In this document: positions 1 through 8,372 of the stretch, piece by piece | Position numbering within the stretch: position 1 is the stretch's first letter | Layout: the number at the start of each line of letters is the position of its first letter | Source of the DNA: Paenibacillus dokdonensis | GTDB taxonomy: Bacteria > Bacillota > Bacilli > Paenibacillales > Paenibacillaceae | Direction: 5' to 3' | Assembly: GCF_004916975.1 (NCBI RefSeq) | Contig: NZ_STGQ01000001.1 | Location: 3,093,674-3,157,673 of the forward strand | Length of the DNA stretch: 64,000 bases | Notes under the pieces: model-generated | Databases searched by the model: none | Told to the model about the DNA's origin: nothing | What the model saw: the letters and a program-made list of their open reading frames with translations, nothing else | Position numbers and translations under genes: made by a program

Positions 1-836
1 TATACAGGACGGAAGATCACGCCTGGATGCTGCTGGCTGTTCATCTCATCCGCCAATTTCTCAGCATGGATAAATGGCGCACCAATCATTTCAAACGGAG
101 CGGTTGTACCACGCCCTTCCGACATATTCGTACCTTCGAACAAGCAGGTGCCTGGATAAATAAGTGCCGTTTCAAAACGAGGTATTCCCAGGGATGGCAT
201 AATCCACTGACGTCCCGTTTCAGGGAAAAGCATCTTGCGATCCCAGCCTTGGCAACGGACAACATGAAGCTTGGCATTCCACCCCGTCTGTTCATTGGCC
301 ATCATTGCCACCTCGCCCGCAGTCAGTCCGTAACGAACAGCCAGCGGGTAATTGCCCACGAAAGATTCATATCCTGGCTTCAGGATATTTCCCTCCACAG
401 TCACGCCATCGAGCGGATTGATCCTGTCGAGGATAACAATCTCCTTGCCTGCCTTCGCGCAGTCTTCCAAGGTATAGAGCATCGTATATATGAACGTATA
501 ATAACGAGTACCAACATCCTGGATATCGTAAACTACCATATCCACTTCATCGAGCATTTCTTGGCTCAGACGTTTGGAATCCTTACGATACAAGCTGTAC
601 ACAGGTACACCCGTTATCGGATCGGTATAGTTTTCGACCATTGCTCCTGCTGCCTGATCTCCCCGCACACCATGCTCCGGCGAAAAGAGTGCCTCCAGAT
701 GAAAATGTTCATGTAGAATTTGTATCGTGGACATATATTCCTTATTCAGGCCCGTTGGTGAAGTAATCAGTCCGAGCTTCTTTCCCTTGAACAAATGGGC
801 TGCTTCCATCATGGTATCAATTCCGTTTAGAATCAT
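1..836 (-). CDS. namZ: Exo-beta-N-acetylmuramidase NamZ family (DUF1343), 3' end cut by window
   Basis: About 278 N-terminal residues are visible; the family is usually near 400, so the end lies left of the window. Seen: FSPEHGVRGDQ, VPVYSLYRKD and YDIQDVGTRYYT, all typical of DUF1343/NamZ, which removes MurNAc from the non-reducing end of peptidoglycan glycans. The ATG at 836 follows a GGGGGGAAG ribosome site and an in-frame TGA lies 33 bases upstream, so no earlier start exists. The N-terminus (MILNGIDTMMEAAHLFKGKK) has no signal peptide, unlike secreted B. subtilis NamZ, so the product is inferred to be cytoplasmic. It is the last visible gene of the murQ-ABC-anmK cluster, separated from the previous gene by a terminator-like hairpin. 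Confidence 0.9.
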   Translation of the reverse strand, partial: MILNGIDTMMEAAHLFKGKKLGLITSPTGLNKEYMSTIQILHEHFHLEALFSPEHGVRGDQAAGAMVENYTDPITGVPVYSLYRKDSKRLSQEMLDEVDMVVYDIQDVGTRYYTFIYTMLYTLEDCAKAGKEIVILDRINPLDGVTVEGNILKPGYESFVGNYPLAVRYGLTAGEVAMMANEQTGWNAKLHVVRCQGWDRKMLFPETGRQWIMPSLGIPRFETALIYPGTCLFEGTNMSEGRGTTAPFEMIGAPFIHAEKLADEMNSQQHPGVIFRPV

Positions 837-874
837 CGCTGCTTCCCCCCATATCAGTTGTTTAAGTCATTTAT

Positions 875-913
875 TAAAAAATGACTGCCGCAATATTCAT
901 TGCTGCAGTCATT
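875..913 (-). terminator. Terminator-like hairpin between the PIG-L gene and namZ
   Basis: Arms 899-913 and 880-894 pair over 15 positions with one mismatch around a 4-base loop, followed on the minus strand by a run of Ts. Only about 40 bases remain before namZ starts, too few for an obvious separate promoter. namZ probably depends on partial read-through, so this may act as an attenuator. Confidence 0.7.
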
Positions 914-929
914 CTTCTCTTACATTAAA

Positions 930-1637
930 CTACAACAGGTCACTTTTCAGTACACGCTTGGTTTCTTCCGGAATCATGAAGGTTTCGGCATATTCCTTAC
1001 GTGCTTCAATGCCGCGTACTCTCGCAAGATGCTTATAGTACTCCAGGTATGGGAAGGACTTGCTGTTAGTAACGAACCAATGCTGCTCGGTTGCTTTCAC
1101 CCACAAATCAAAGGCTTCCTTGGAAAAGTCCACGTAAACATAAGGCTTGTATTCAACGGCGTCTTCCCAATTTTCGGCATAGTACAGCTTGGAAGCGAAG
1201 TGGGCCGGAAGTTCTCTTTCGAATGAAGCCAGTCCAGCGAAGAAGCGCGCATCATTAACGATATGATGTGTTGTCGCATGGTCCTTGTGCATACTGTTCT
1301 TCCAGTGGGTGATGATCACATTCGGCTTCACTTGACGGATCACATCACATACGCGCAGACGCATGTCTTCCGTGTCCTTCAGCTCGCCATCCGGGATATC
1401 AAACACGATGGATTCGCCGCCCAGCATATCCGCGAAGGTTTTTGCCTCGTTTACCTTTTGCTCGCGGTATTCCGCCATGTCCTGACCTGCAGGCACGCCA
1501 CGTTCACCTGCCGTAAGGGCAAGCGTTACGATTTTATCCCCTTTTAAGGAGTGGCTGGCCAGTACGCCGCCTGCTGTCAATTCTGCATCTCCTACATGTC
1601 CGCCAATCGCCAAAATCGTCAATTTCTGTTCGCTCAT
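930..1637 (-). CDS. PIG-L (LmbE-like) family protein with variant active-site motif
   Basis: 235 aa. The fold is recognisable from GGHVGDAELTAGG near residues 12-24, VIITHWKNSMHKDH near 108-121 and the overall family length. PIG-L enzymes are usually zinc-dependent N-deacetylases acting on GlcNAc-type sugars. The usual HPDD motif reads HVGD here (residues 14-17): the zinc ligands His and Asp are kept but the Asp known as general base in MshB/BshB-type enzymes is Gly16. Deacetylase activity is therefore uncertain. The start ATG shares its A with the TAA of the upstream GNAT gene (TAATG), implying translational coupling. Context in a MurNAc salvage operon suggests an amino-sugar substrate, by inference only. 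Confidence 0.85.
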   Translation of the reverse strand: MSEQKLTILAIGGHVGDAELTAGGVLASHSLKGDKIVTLALTAGERGVPAGQDMAEYREQKVNEAKTFADMLGGESIVFDIPDGELKDTEDMRLRVCDVIRQVKPNVIITHWKNSMHKDHATTHHIVNDARFFAGLASFERELPAHFASKLYYAENWEDAVEYKPYVYVDFSKEAFDLWVKATEQHWFVTNSKSFPYLEYYKHLARVRGIEARKEYAETFMIPEETKRVLKSDLL

Positions 1638-2605
1638 TATGAAAACTCCCTTCTCATGATAGAAAATTGCCTTACGGTTTGAAAGCCTGCTTTTTCATAA
1701 ATCCGGATCGCCGGATTGGAACTGCCTGTGTAGAGTGACATATAATCGGTACCTATGGTCTTAAACGCTTCACAAAGCTTGAAGAAAAGGATGGTTCCGA
1801 GTCCATGTCCTTCATGTTCTGGATGTACCCCGATACCGGCAAAATAACCGCGACCGTTCTCTTGACGGATAACCGGCCCGGCGAAGCCGACAACCTGGTT
1901 CCCAAGTGCCGCGATAACAACCGGTACGCCTTCAGCCGTACATCTGCCAATTTCTTTTTCCCATAACGGATTATTCAGTCCTTGAAGCATTTCAGCAACG
2001 CCTTGATGCTTGCTGGCATCAAACAGTTCTACGTTGTAACCGCCGGCAGCTGCCTTATCTTCTTTGCCGTGGATTTCCTCCGGCATGGAAAACTGCTCAA
2101 GGTTCAGATACATGGCACATTCCTTCGCCCGTTCCGCATATTCTTCATTTTGCAAAAATGAATACAACCTGCTGTCCACTGGCACCCCTGGTGCATTATT
2201 GTGTTCATGCTGCGGCGTATTCGGTATGTACCACGGCAGCATCATCGGATTGAAGAAAAGCACATCCGACTGTTTTTTTCCAAGCTCCTGAAAACGGGCT
2301 TCAAGCGCGCTTAGCAGAAGCTTGTAATTGTCATCCGTTTGGCTCCCGTCCGCAAGCACGATGCAGGTAATATACCCGGCCACCTGCCCAAGCGGCAGAT
2401 CGTCTCCGGTACATCCACAGGCAAAGCCTGTAACCTGTTCCTCTTCGAGCAGGACAAACGTGTTTTTCGGGTCAAAATAAGGGCTCGAAACAAATATCTG
2501 CTGAAAGCTTTGCTCCGTAAGCTCCTTGTATCCATCCTTAACGGCTTCCTTGTTCCATAAATCGATTACCGCCTGCGTATACGTCTCTTCCCAGGTGTTA
2601 ATCAT
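1637..2605 (-). CDS. Tandem-domain GNAT N-acetyltransferase
   Basis: 322 aa from the ATG at 2605, chosen because GGAGGTG lies 9 bases upstream; a longer reading from a GTG would start inside that ribosome site. The C-terminal half has a clear GNAT acetyl-CoA motif (GIGVHPEHEGHGLG, then NPAIRIYEKAGF), and the N-terminal half looks like a second, more divergent GNAT domain (EEEQVTGFACG). Such proteins transfer acetyl groups to amines. Placed between anmK and the PIG-L gene with overlaps or short gaps, it may act on amino sugars or a cell-wall peptide amine; the substrate cannot be read from sequence. Confidence 0.85.
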   Translation of the reverse strand: MINTWEETYTQAVIDLWNKEAVKDGYKELTEQSFQQIFVSSPYFDPKNTFVLLEEEQVTGFACGCTGDDLPLGQVAGYITCIVLADGSQTDDNYKLLLSALEARFQELGKKQSDVLFFNPMMLPWYIPNTPQHEHNNAPGVPVDSRLYSFLQNEEYAERAKECAMYLNLEQFSMPEEIHGKEDKAAAGGYNVELFDASKHQGVAEMLQGLNNPLWEKEIGRCTAEGVPVVIAALGNQVVGFAGPVIRQENGRGYFAGIGVHPEHEGHGLGTILFFKLCEAFKTIGTDYMSLYTGSSNPAIRIYEKAGFQTVRQFSIMRREFS

Positions 2606-2635
2606 GATCAGCGGCACCTCCGTTCCTTGTCAGGA

Positions 2636-3832
2636 TTAGTAGCTTATTTTCCCCATGATGATGGGCCTTGCAGCTCCCGTTACATTCGGAAGATTGTTCG
2701 GCTGCTGTTTCATCGTATAGTCGGCAAGCAGTGCAAAAGCAACCGCTTCCTTCGCATCACTGCTCTGACCGATTTCCTCTTGAGTCATCACCTGAACACC
2801 CATCGGCTCCATTTCTTGACGCAGAAATTCGATCATAACCGGATTATAGCTTCCGCCGCCGCCCACAAGCAGGACATCCGCCGGATCATGTTCACGTACA
2901 TAACGGCGGTACGCATCACCAATCGACCATGCGGTCAGCATGGTGACGGTAGCCACCACATCTTCTGCTATCATGTTCTGCTGTTTGGCATATGCCAGCA
3001 GCCAATCTATATAAGCTGAGCCGAATTGCTCCCTACCGGTTGATTTCGGAAGCGGCTGCGTATAATAAGGCTCCTGTGTAAGGAGGTTCAGCAGTCCTTC
3101 ATGAATTCTCCCTTTGCGGGCAATGGCCCCTCCAGTATCCATCGTTTGTTGTCCCGGATACAGACGCTCAACGACCCCGTCGATGATCATGTTTCCCGGT
3201 CCGGTATCAAAAGCATATACCTGCTCCTGTGTACATCCGGCAGGTATTACCGTCATATTCCCGATGCCGCCGATATTTTGCAGTAGCAGGGTCCGGTGAG
3301 CCTCTCTGTATAACAGATATTCCGTAAACGGAACGAGCGGCGCACCCTGTCCTCCAACTGCCATGTCTGCCGGGCGGAAATCGGATACGCACGGAATCCC
3401 TGTCCGTGCAGCGATAACCGATCCTTCGCCAATCTGCACTGTATAATGAATCTCATAACCATGCAGCTTCGTGGCTTCCGGCGCATGATAAATCGTCTGG
3501 CCATGCGAACCGATGACGGCGATATCAGCGATTGTTAGTCCCGCTGCCGTGATGACGGATAATGAAGCTTCCGCATACAGCTCGCCAAGTAATACATTCA
3601 TGCTTCCGATCTTATTGACTGTTGCCTTAAGCGGATCAAACAGTGTAAAAATATCCTCTCTGACGGCCGCCGGGAAAGGCGTGTTTTCAAATGCGATCAA
3701 TTTGACCGACATTTTTCCGTCAGGACAATCCGTGATTTGAACCACGGCTGCGTCTATCCCATCCACTGAAGTGCCGGACATGAGTCCTACGGCATAGCGG
3801 CTTGAATGCGTATCAAAGGTTTCGCGTCCCAT
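2636..3832 (-). CDS. anmK: Anhydro-N-acetylmuramic acid kinase
   Basis: 398 aa, close to family length with a short N-terminal extension. Motifs in order: GLMSGTSVDGID (16-27), SHGQT (109-113), DFRPADMAVGGQGAPLVP (151-168), QNIGGIGN (185-192) and DTGPGN (209-214), the ATP and sugar-binding signature of AnmK. The known reaction opens 1,6-anhydroMurNAc and phosphorylates it to MurNAc-6-phosphate, the substrate of MurQ encoded in the same cluster. It starts one base after the stop region of the upstream permease gene. No other MurNAc kinase and no PTS component is visible in the cluster, so this protein is the only candidate supplier of MurNAc-6-phosphate here. Confidence 0.95.
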   Translation of the reverse strand: MGRETFDTHSSRYAVGLMSGTSVDGIDAAVVQITDCPDGKMSVKLIAFENTPFPAAVREDIFTLFDPLKATVNKIGSMNVLLGELYAEASLSVITAAGLTIADIAVIGSHGQTIYHAPEATKLHGYEIHYTVQIGEGSVIAARTGIPCVSDFRPADMAVGGQGAPLVPFTEYLLYREAHRTLLLQNIGGIGNMTVIPAGCTQEQVYAFDTGPGNMIIDGVVERLYPGQQTMDTGGAIARKGRIHEGLLNLLTQEPYYTQPLPKSTGREQFGSAYIDWLLAYAKQQNMIAEDVVATVTMLTAWSIGDAYRRYVREHDPADVLLVGGGGSYNPVMIEFLRQEMEPMGVQVMTQEEIGQSSDAKEAVAFALLADYTMKQQPNNLPNVTGAARPIIMGKISY

Positions 3833-3833
3833 A

Positions 3834-4694
3834 TTAGCCCTTCACCGCGCCTACGGTAACACCCTCGAGGAAGTATTTTTGCAGGCTGAAGAACAATATG
3901 AACATTGGCAGTGCGGAAATCGTTGCACCTGCCATCATTGGCGCAAATAAAGTCGTATTCGCAAACTTGAAGCTCTTTAGTCCGACCTGGATTGTCTGCA
4001 TATCCATGGAGTTCGTTACCAGAAGCGGCCAAAAGAACGTATTCCAGTTGTCCATAAATGTAAGAATCGCCATTACCGCAAGTACGGTTTTGGATAAAGG
4101 CATAATAATGCGGAAATAAATTTGGAACTGGTTACAGCCTTCAATTTTTGCACACTCCAGAATCTCGTTCGGAATGCTGCTCATAAACTGCTTGGCAAGA
4201 AAGATGTTATAAACAGTAACAAGACCCGGCAAAATCAAAGCGGTATACGTGTTTTGAATATGGAAGACGTTTACGATCAGGATGTACAGAGGAACCTGTG
4301 TTACCTGATAAGGGATCATCATGGCGACCAGCATCACCGAGAAAGTAATGGCTCTGCCTTTAAATTTGATTTTCGAGAAAGCATACCCTGCCATACTGGC
4401 GAACACCACGTTAGTCACCATAACTGAGGTTGCCACAATCAGGGAGTTCAGCAACCAGCGCCAAGTGTAAGAATTGAATTGAAAGAAGAACTTGTAAGAT
4501 TCAAGCGAGAAGCTGCTCGGAAATAATTTGTAATCCATGGCCCCGGCTGCAACGGGTTCACCAAAGGAAGAAATAATCATAAAGTAGATTGGGAAAATCG
4601 TTGCCACAGCAAACAGCAGAAGCACGGTGAAAATAGCCGTATTTCTGATGTTTCTGGTAGCTGGTTTCCCAGCATGCGCGTTGTAAAGAGCCAT
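3834..4694 (-). CDS. Carbohydrate ABC transporter permease, MalG type
   Basis: 286 aa inner-membrane protein with about six membrane segments (first near 19-42) and the EAA-type cytoplasmic loop (ECAKIEGCNQF followed by RIIMPLSK) that docks on the ATPase. The C-terminus SLQKYFLEGVTVGAVKG is typical of CUT1 permeases. It pairs with the MalF-type gene 21 bases upstream and the lipoprotein binding protein at 5707-7128. No ATP-binding subunit lies in the operon, so a shared MsmX-type ATPase is expected elsewhere. Context suggests MurNAc or MurNAc-containing saccharide as cargo. Confidence 0.93.
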   Translation of the reverse strand: MALYNAHAGKPATRNIRNTAIFTVLLLFAVATIFPIYFMIISSFGEPVAAGAMDYKLFPSSFSLESYKFFFQFNSYTWRWLLNSLIVATSVMVTNVVFASMAGYAFSKIKFKGRAITFSVMLVAMMIPYQVTQVPLYILIVNVFHIQNTYTALILPGLVTVYNIFLAKQFMSSIPNEILECAKIEGCNQFQIYFRIIMPLSKTVLAVMAILTFMDNWNTFFWPLLVTNSMDMQTIQVGLKSFKFANTTLFAPMMAGATISALPMFILFFSLQKYFLEGVTVGAVKG

Positions 4695-4715
4695 AATTGC
4701 TGTATCTCCCTTCCT

Positions 4716-5618
4716 TTAATATTCCACGTCTTTGCCCAGGAATTTGAATTGGATTACCGAAATACCAGCGATAATTGCGGCCAGAATCAGAGACTGTGCT
4801 GCTGCCTTGCCGAATTCGAAGTATTTAAATGCGTTATTGAAAATGAGTAAACCTACCATCGTTGTTGCATTATCTGGTCCGCCGCCAGTCATCAGATACG
4901 CATTTTGGAATACCTGGAACGAACCGATCACGCCTGTAACAAGCAAGAATAAGGTTGTTGGTTTCAAACAAGGAACAACAATGTACCACAGCTTTTGGAA
5001 GAAATTCGCTCCATCAAGCTCGGCTGCTTCATAGTAGCTTCCATCAATGCCAAGCAAAGCTGCAAGGTAAATAATGATGCTCGTGCCATGACTGGACAAC
5101 CAAGCCATCAAAACGAGCGAAAACATCGCATAAGTGCTGGATCCAAGCCAGTTGTGGGTGCCCATACCGAAGAATGCAGTAATCTTGTTGAAAATGCCCT
5201 CTGGCATCGGATCGTAGATCCACAGCCAAACAACGGATAGAGCCACGCCTGAAGCGACAGCAGGAAGATAATACACTGCTTTAAAAGCAGTTTGCATTCT
5301 TTTCTTAAACGGCAAGATCAGGACCGATACTGCAAAAGATAAGAAAAGCGATACCGGAACAGTCAACAAGGTATAAATAATGGTGTTTACAGCAGCCTTC
5401 CAGAACAGAGAGTCCTTGAAGGTTTCTGTATAGTTATCAAATCCGATAAACTTGGAACCTAACGGCTTATACTCTTGAAAGCTGATAATCAAGGCACTGA
5501 CAACCGGGTATGCGGTAAACATCACAAAAATCAGGAGAGCTGCAGCAATAAAAGCATATCCCCAAGCTGCATCGCTATTGATCTTCCGCCGTTTGATCGG
5601 TTTAGCATATTCTGTCAT
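4716..5618 (-). CDS. Carbohydrate ABC transporter permease, MalF type
   Basis: 300 aa with six predicted membrane spans; the first follows a basic N-terminus (KPIKRRK). The EAA loop EAAELDGANFFQK then IVVPCLKP is intact. It belongs to the CUT1 sugar importer family and forms the heterodimeric channel with the next gene. It follows the binding-protein gene after an 88-base gap that contains a strong hairpin at 5666-5691. Confidence 0.93.
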   Translation of the reverse strand: MTEYAKPIKRRKINSDAAWGYAFIAAALLIFVMFTAYPVVSALIISFQEYKPLGSKFIGFDNYTETFKDSLFWKAAVNTIIYTLLTVPVSLFLSFAVSVLILPFKKRMQTAFKAVYYLPAVASGVALSVVWLWIYDPMPEGIFNKITAFFGMGTHNWLGSSTYAMFSLVLMAWLSSHGTSIIIYLAALLGIDGSYYEAAELDGANFFQKLWYIVVPCLKPTTLFLLVTGVIGSFQVFQNAYLMTGGGPDNATTMVGLLIFNNAFKYFEFGKAAAQSLILAAIIAGISVIQFKFLGKDVEY

Positions 5619-5665
5619 ATCTGCGAAACCCCTTTCATACTAACGTATCACAGGTATTGGAGGAA

Positions 5666-5691
5666 AAACCGTATGGAAATCCATACGGTTT
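5666..5691 (-). terminator. Hairpin between binding-protein and permease genes
   Basis: Two perfect 12-base arms (AAACCGTATGGA and its complement) around a 2-base loop, followed on the minus strand by TTTTT. It sits just 3' of the solute-binding-protein gene. It could stop part of transcription or protect the upstream transcript, giving more binding protein than permease. Confidence 0.65.
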
Positions 5692-5706
5692 CCAAATGTA
5701 TTCTCT

Positions 5707-7128
5707 CTAGTCTTTTACTACTCCGTCATCGCCAAAGGCTTGCACGGCAGCGGATTTCACTGCATCGTACATCTTTTCAGGAGTGATTTCGCCTGCGATA
5801 AGTGCTTGGAGCTTAGGAACAATCACTTCGTCCTCAAGCTTGATGGCTTTCGCGCCGAGGTCAGTAGGAATGTCCGGACGGGCAGGAACCGCTGTCTTAA
5901 GCATCGCTTCAACGGCAGCTTTGTTGTCCGCATCACGGTCAACCGTCATGCTTTCCGCTGCTTTTCTGCTGCTCTCTGTAATTTGAGCAACGAAGAGCTC
6001 ATTGTTGGTTGTAGCTGCGTTTGCTCCGCTGGACAGGAAGTTAGCTGCTTTAACGACGTTAGCCTTGTGGGCAGCCGTAGGTTCTTTCGTGCCGCGGAAT
6101 GTTACGTAACCGTCAACAGCAACGCTTGCTTGTGCTTGTGCACCAGCGAAAGCAGGAACCGGAAGTACTACGTAATCGACAGGGATGGAACCTTTAACCG
6201 CGCTTGCGTCTTTGTTTTGCAGCTTCTCGTTGTTCAGCTTCGCGGATCTTTCGAAGCCTGCGAGACCTTTACCTGTGATCATCGTTTGACCTGTCAGGAA
6301 CATATTCCAACGCTTACCTGCATCAATGGAGCTGAGTTCTTTCGGCATGGAGCCGTCCTCGATCATCACGCGGATGTCTTTCAGTACTTCAAGGAAATTC
6401 TTGCTTGTGTAAGCGTATTTTAGATCTTTGTTAAAAGCTGCCGGCATGCCGGCGCTCTTCACCAGGATCCCGAGGTAGTCTTTGGAAGTTACGCCCGCTG
6501 TAGCAAATACAAAACCGTAACGGGATGTTTTACCGTTTTCAGAGACAACGCCTTTTTTGATGGCTTCACGGAACTCGTCGAAGGTCCATCCTTCTTTTTG
6601 CACCTTTTTGTAGTCGATGCCGGCTTTTTCCATGAACTCTTTGTTACCGCCGATGGCATGTGCTTCCATGTAAGCCGGGAAGCCGTAAAGACCTTTGCCG
6701 TTCTTCATATACTCGAGTGGAGCTGGGTCATAATCTTTGATCATTTCATCTGTTACCGTATCCGAGATATCCATGACCATACCTGAATCTACATATTTCG
6801 AAATTCCGTCAGACCCTATAAATGCGATATCCGGCGGGCTGCCCGCGTTTACTTGCGTGTCCAGCTTTTGCGTCATGTCTTCCCAGCTTGCAGGTTCAAT
6901 TTTGAGCGTCAGGTTCGGATATTTTGCGTTGAAATCTTTCGCCATTTGGTCAAAATTGCTTTGGAAGTTCGCAGATACCGGTGGCAACAAAGCTGTGATG
7001 GTGTCTTTTGCGTTCGGATCATCCGCGTTCGATGATTTGGCATCGTCCTTGCTTCCGCAAGCGGAAAGGGTCGTCAATGCCATGCTGAGCGCAAACACCG
7101 TTGCCAATACTCGCATTTTCTTTTTCAT
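5707..7128 (-). CDS. Sugar ABC transporter substrate-binding lipoprotein
   Basis: 473 aa, extracellular solute-binding protein family 1. A lipoprotein signal is seen: basic start, hydrophobic 6-21, then LSAC with Cys24 as the lipidated residue. The remainder shows family-1 features such as NAGSPPDIAFIGSDG and GLYGFPAYMEAHA. It would sit on the outer face of the membrane and deliver sugar to the two downstream permeases. It follows murQ's neighbourhood directly (34 bases from murQ's end), so the ligand is inferred to be MurNAc or a muropeptide-derived saccharide rather than a plain malto-oligosaccharide. Confidence 0.93.
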   Translation of the reverse strand: MKKKMRVLATVFALSMALTTLSACGSKDDAKSSNADDPNAKDTITALLPPVSANFQSNFDQMAKDFNAKYPNLTLKIEPASWEDMTQKLDTQVNAGSPPDIAFIGSDGISKYVDSGMVMDISDTVTDEMIKDYDPAPLEYMKNGKGLYGFPAYMEAHAIGGNKEFMEKAGIDYKKVQKEGWTFDEFREAIKKGVVSENGKTSRYGFVFATAGVTSKDYLGILVKSAGMPAAFNKDLKYAYTSKNFLEVLKDIRVMIEDGSMPKELSSIDAGKRWNMFLTGQTMITGKGLAGFERSAKLNNEKLQNKDASAVKGSIPVDYVVLPVPAFAGAQAQASVAVDGYVTFRGTKEPTAAHKANVVKAANFLSSGANAATTNNELFVAQITESSRKAAESMTVDRDADNKAAVEAMLKTAVPARPDIPTDLGAKAIKLEDEVIVPKLQALIAGEITPEKMYDAVKSAAVQAFGDDGVVKD

Positions 7129-7162
7129 GAAAAATGGCCTCCTAGAAAATATAAATGTAATT

Positions 7163-8077
7163 TTAGACTACATGATTAAAGCCTTTTATTGCTTTCTTCA
7201 AACTGCCTTCGGCTTGATTGAGCGCATGCTCAGCAGCTCCTGCCTCCAACCCGGTTTTGATCATCATGATAGCCAGCTTGCAATTCATGGAAGCGCTTTC
7301 TAAATGGGCAGCAGCTGTAGCGTCATCGACACCTGTTGCCGACTTGATAATGCGAATGGAACGATCTCTCAGCTTGATGTTGCTCGCTTTCAAGTCAACC
7401 ATTAGATTGTCATATGTCTTCCCAAGCTTAACCATAGTACAAGTGCTAAGCATATTCAAAACCAATTTCTGGGCAGAGCCTGCTTTCAGCCTTGTTGAAC
7501 CCATAATAACCTCAGGCCCGACTACCGGCGCAATACAGATATCACAGACCTTCTCTAATTTAGATGGCTTGTTGTTCACGACGCCGATCGTTGCAGCTCC
7601 GATTTCCCGGGCTCTTTGAAGTCCCGCAATCACGAATGCTGCGCTTCCGCTCGCCGTAATACCGATCACAGCATCTTTGTCTGTAACCCCGCATTGCTCG
7701 ATTAATGCGACCCCCTCCTCTTCGCTATCCTCGCAACCTTCCACAGCCAGTCTCAGCGCTCCATCGCCTCCGGCAATATGACCTTGCACTCTTGAAGGAT
7801 CAATGCCGAATGTCGGCGGACATTCAGATGCGTCCAGAACACCCAATCTGCCCGAGGTTCCAGCCCCTATATAAAACATTCTGCCGCCATTCTTAAGCAC
7901 GTGATGCAGTACATCAACCGCTTTCGAAATCTGCGGGATTTCCGCTGCCACAGCGGCTGGAACCTTGGCATCTTGTTCGTTCATGAGACGAAGCATTTCT
8001 TCTGTGGTGCATTCATCGATCATCCGAGTTTGCTCATTGATCTCTTCCGTTGTCAGCCCCGCCAGATACTCATCCAT
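7163..8077 (-). CDS. murQ: N-acetylmuramic acid 6-phosphate etherase
   Basis: 304 aa. MurQ cleaves the lactyl ether of MurNAc-6-phosphate to give GlcNAc-6-phosphate and lactate. Seen: SIS-domain motif GAGTSGRLGVLDASECPPTF (71-90), AVEGCEDSEEEG (111-122), GITASGSAAFV and GSTRLKAGSAQK, with the conserved Glu residues of the active site present. The start is set at the ATG at 8077 because AGGAGG (8084-8089) lies 6 bases upstream; a reading from 8095 would place that site inside the gene. First gene of the transport and salvage operon. Confidence 0.96.
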   Translation of the reverse strand: MDEYLAGLTTEEINEQTRMIDECTTEEMLRLMNEQDAKVPAAVAAEIPQISKAVDVLHHVLKNGGRMFYIGAGTSGRLGVLDASECPPTFGIDPSRVQGHIAGGDGALRLAVEGCEDSEEEGVALIEQCGVTDKDAVIGITASGSAAFVIAGLQRAREIGAATIGVVNNKPSKLEKVCDICIAPVVGPEVIMGSTRLKAGSAQKLVLNMLSTCTMVKLGKTYDNLMVDLKASNIKLRDRSIRIIKSATGVDDATAAAHLESASMNCKLAIMMIKTGLEAGAAEHALNQAEGSLKKAIKGFNHVV

Positions 8078-8083
8078 TGCGAT

Positions 8084-8089
8084 CCTCCT
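8084..8089 (-). promoter_or_regulatory. Ribosome binding site fixing the murQ start
   Basis: AGGAGG, 6 bases before the ATG at 8077. It falls inside the longer open reading frame that begins at 8095, which is why the shorter start is preferred. Confidence 0.85.
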
Positions 8090-8185
8090 ATCCATTTTTT
8101 TAATTTATGGGAAGTCGCAAATCCTAAAGACGGATCAAGGCACAATATGTAGTTTTATTCATATGTGATCATACTACATGATGTG

Positions 8186-8207
8186 TATCAAAACCGCACT
8201 TTTGATA
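8186..8207. promoter_or_regulatory. Candidate operator: perfect inverted repeat in the murQ leader
   Basis: TATCAAAA and TTTTGATA, 8-base perfect arms 6 bases apart, lie about 20 bases after the predicted transcription start of murQ. A weaker pair, ATGTAGT (8147-8153) and ACTACAT (8173-8179), lies closer to the gene. The RpiR-type regulator encoded immediately upstream is the obvious candidate to bind here, by inference. Confidence 0.5.
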
Positions 8208-8233
8208 TTTGCCAAATCCTCTTCTTGATTTCA

Positions 8234-8262
8234 ATATTAACGAGAAATTTCAATTTGGTCAA
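8234..8262 (-). promoter_or_regulatory. Sigma-A-type promoter of the murQ operon
   Basis: On the minus strand TTGACC (-35, 8257-8262), 17 bases, TAATAT (-10, 8234-8239). The spacer holds GAAATTTC, a self-complementary octamer. It lies just after the terminator of the regulator gene. Confidence 0.7.
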
Positions 8263-8326
8263 CAGTTTTTGAAATATTATTTTATTATAAAATAAATTAT
8301 TGTTTTTTAATTTTAGTTTTTACAAC

Positions 8327-8364
8327 AAAAAAAGACATCGTACGCCACGAGGCTGCGATGTCTT
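8327..8364 (-). terminator. Terminator of the RpiR/MurR-type gene
   Basis: Nine-base perfect arms (AAGACATCG at 8332-8340 with 8356-8364) followed on the minus strand by seven Ts. It separates the regulator transcript from the murQ operon. Confidence 0.85.
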
Positions 8365-8372
8365 ACCTTAGA

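Noticed and set aside
5740..6423. 227-aa plus-strand frame
   Set aside because: Antisense shadow of the binding-protein gene at 5707-7128, Cys/Phe/Arg-rich, no start signal.
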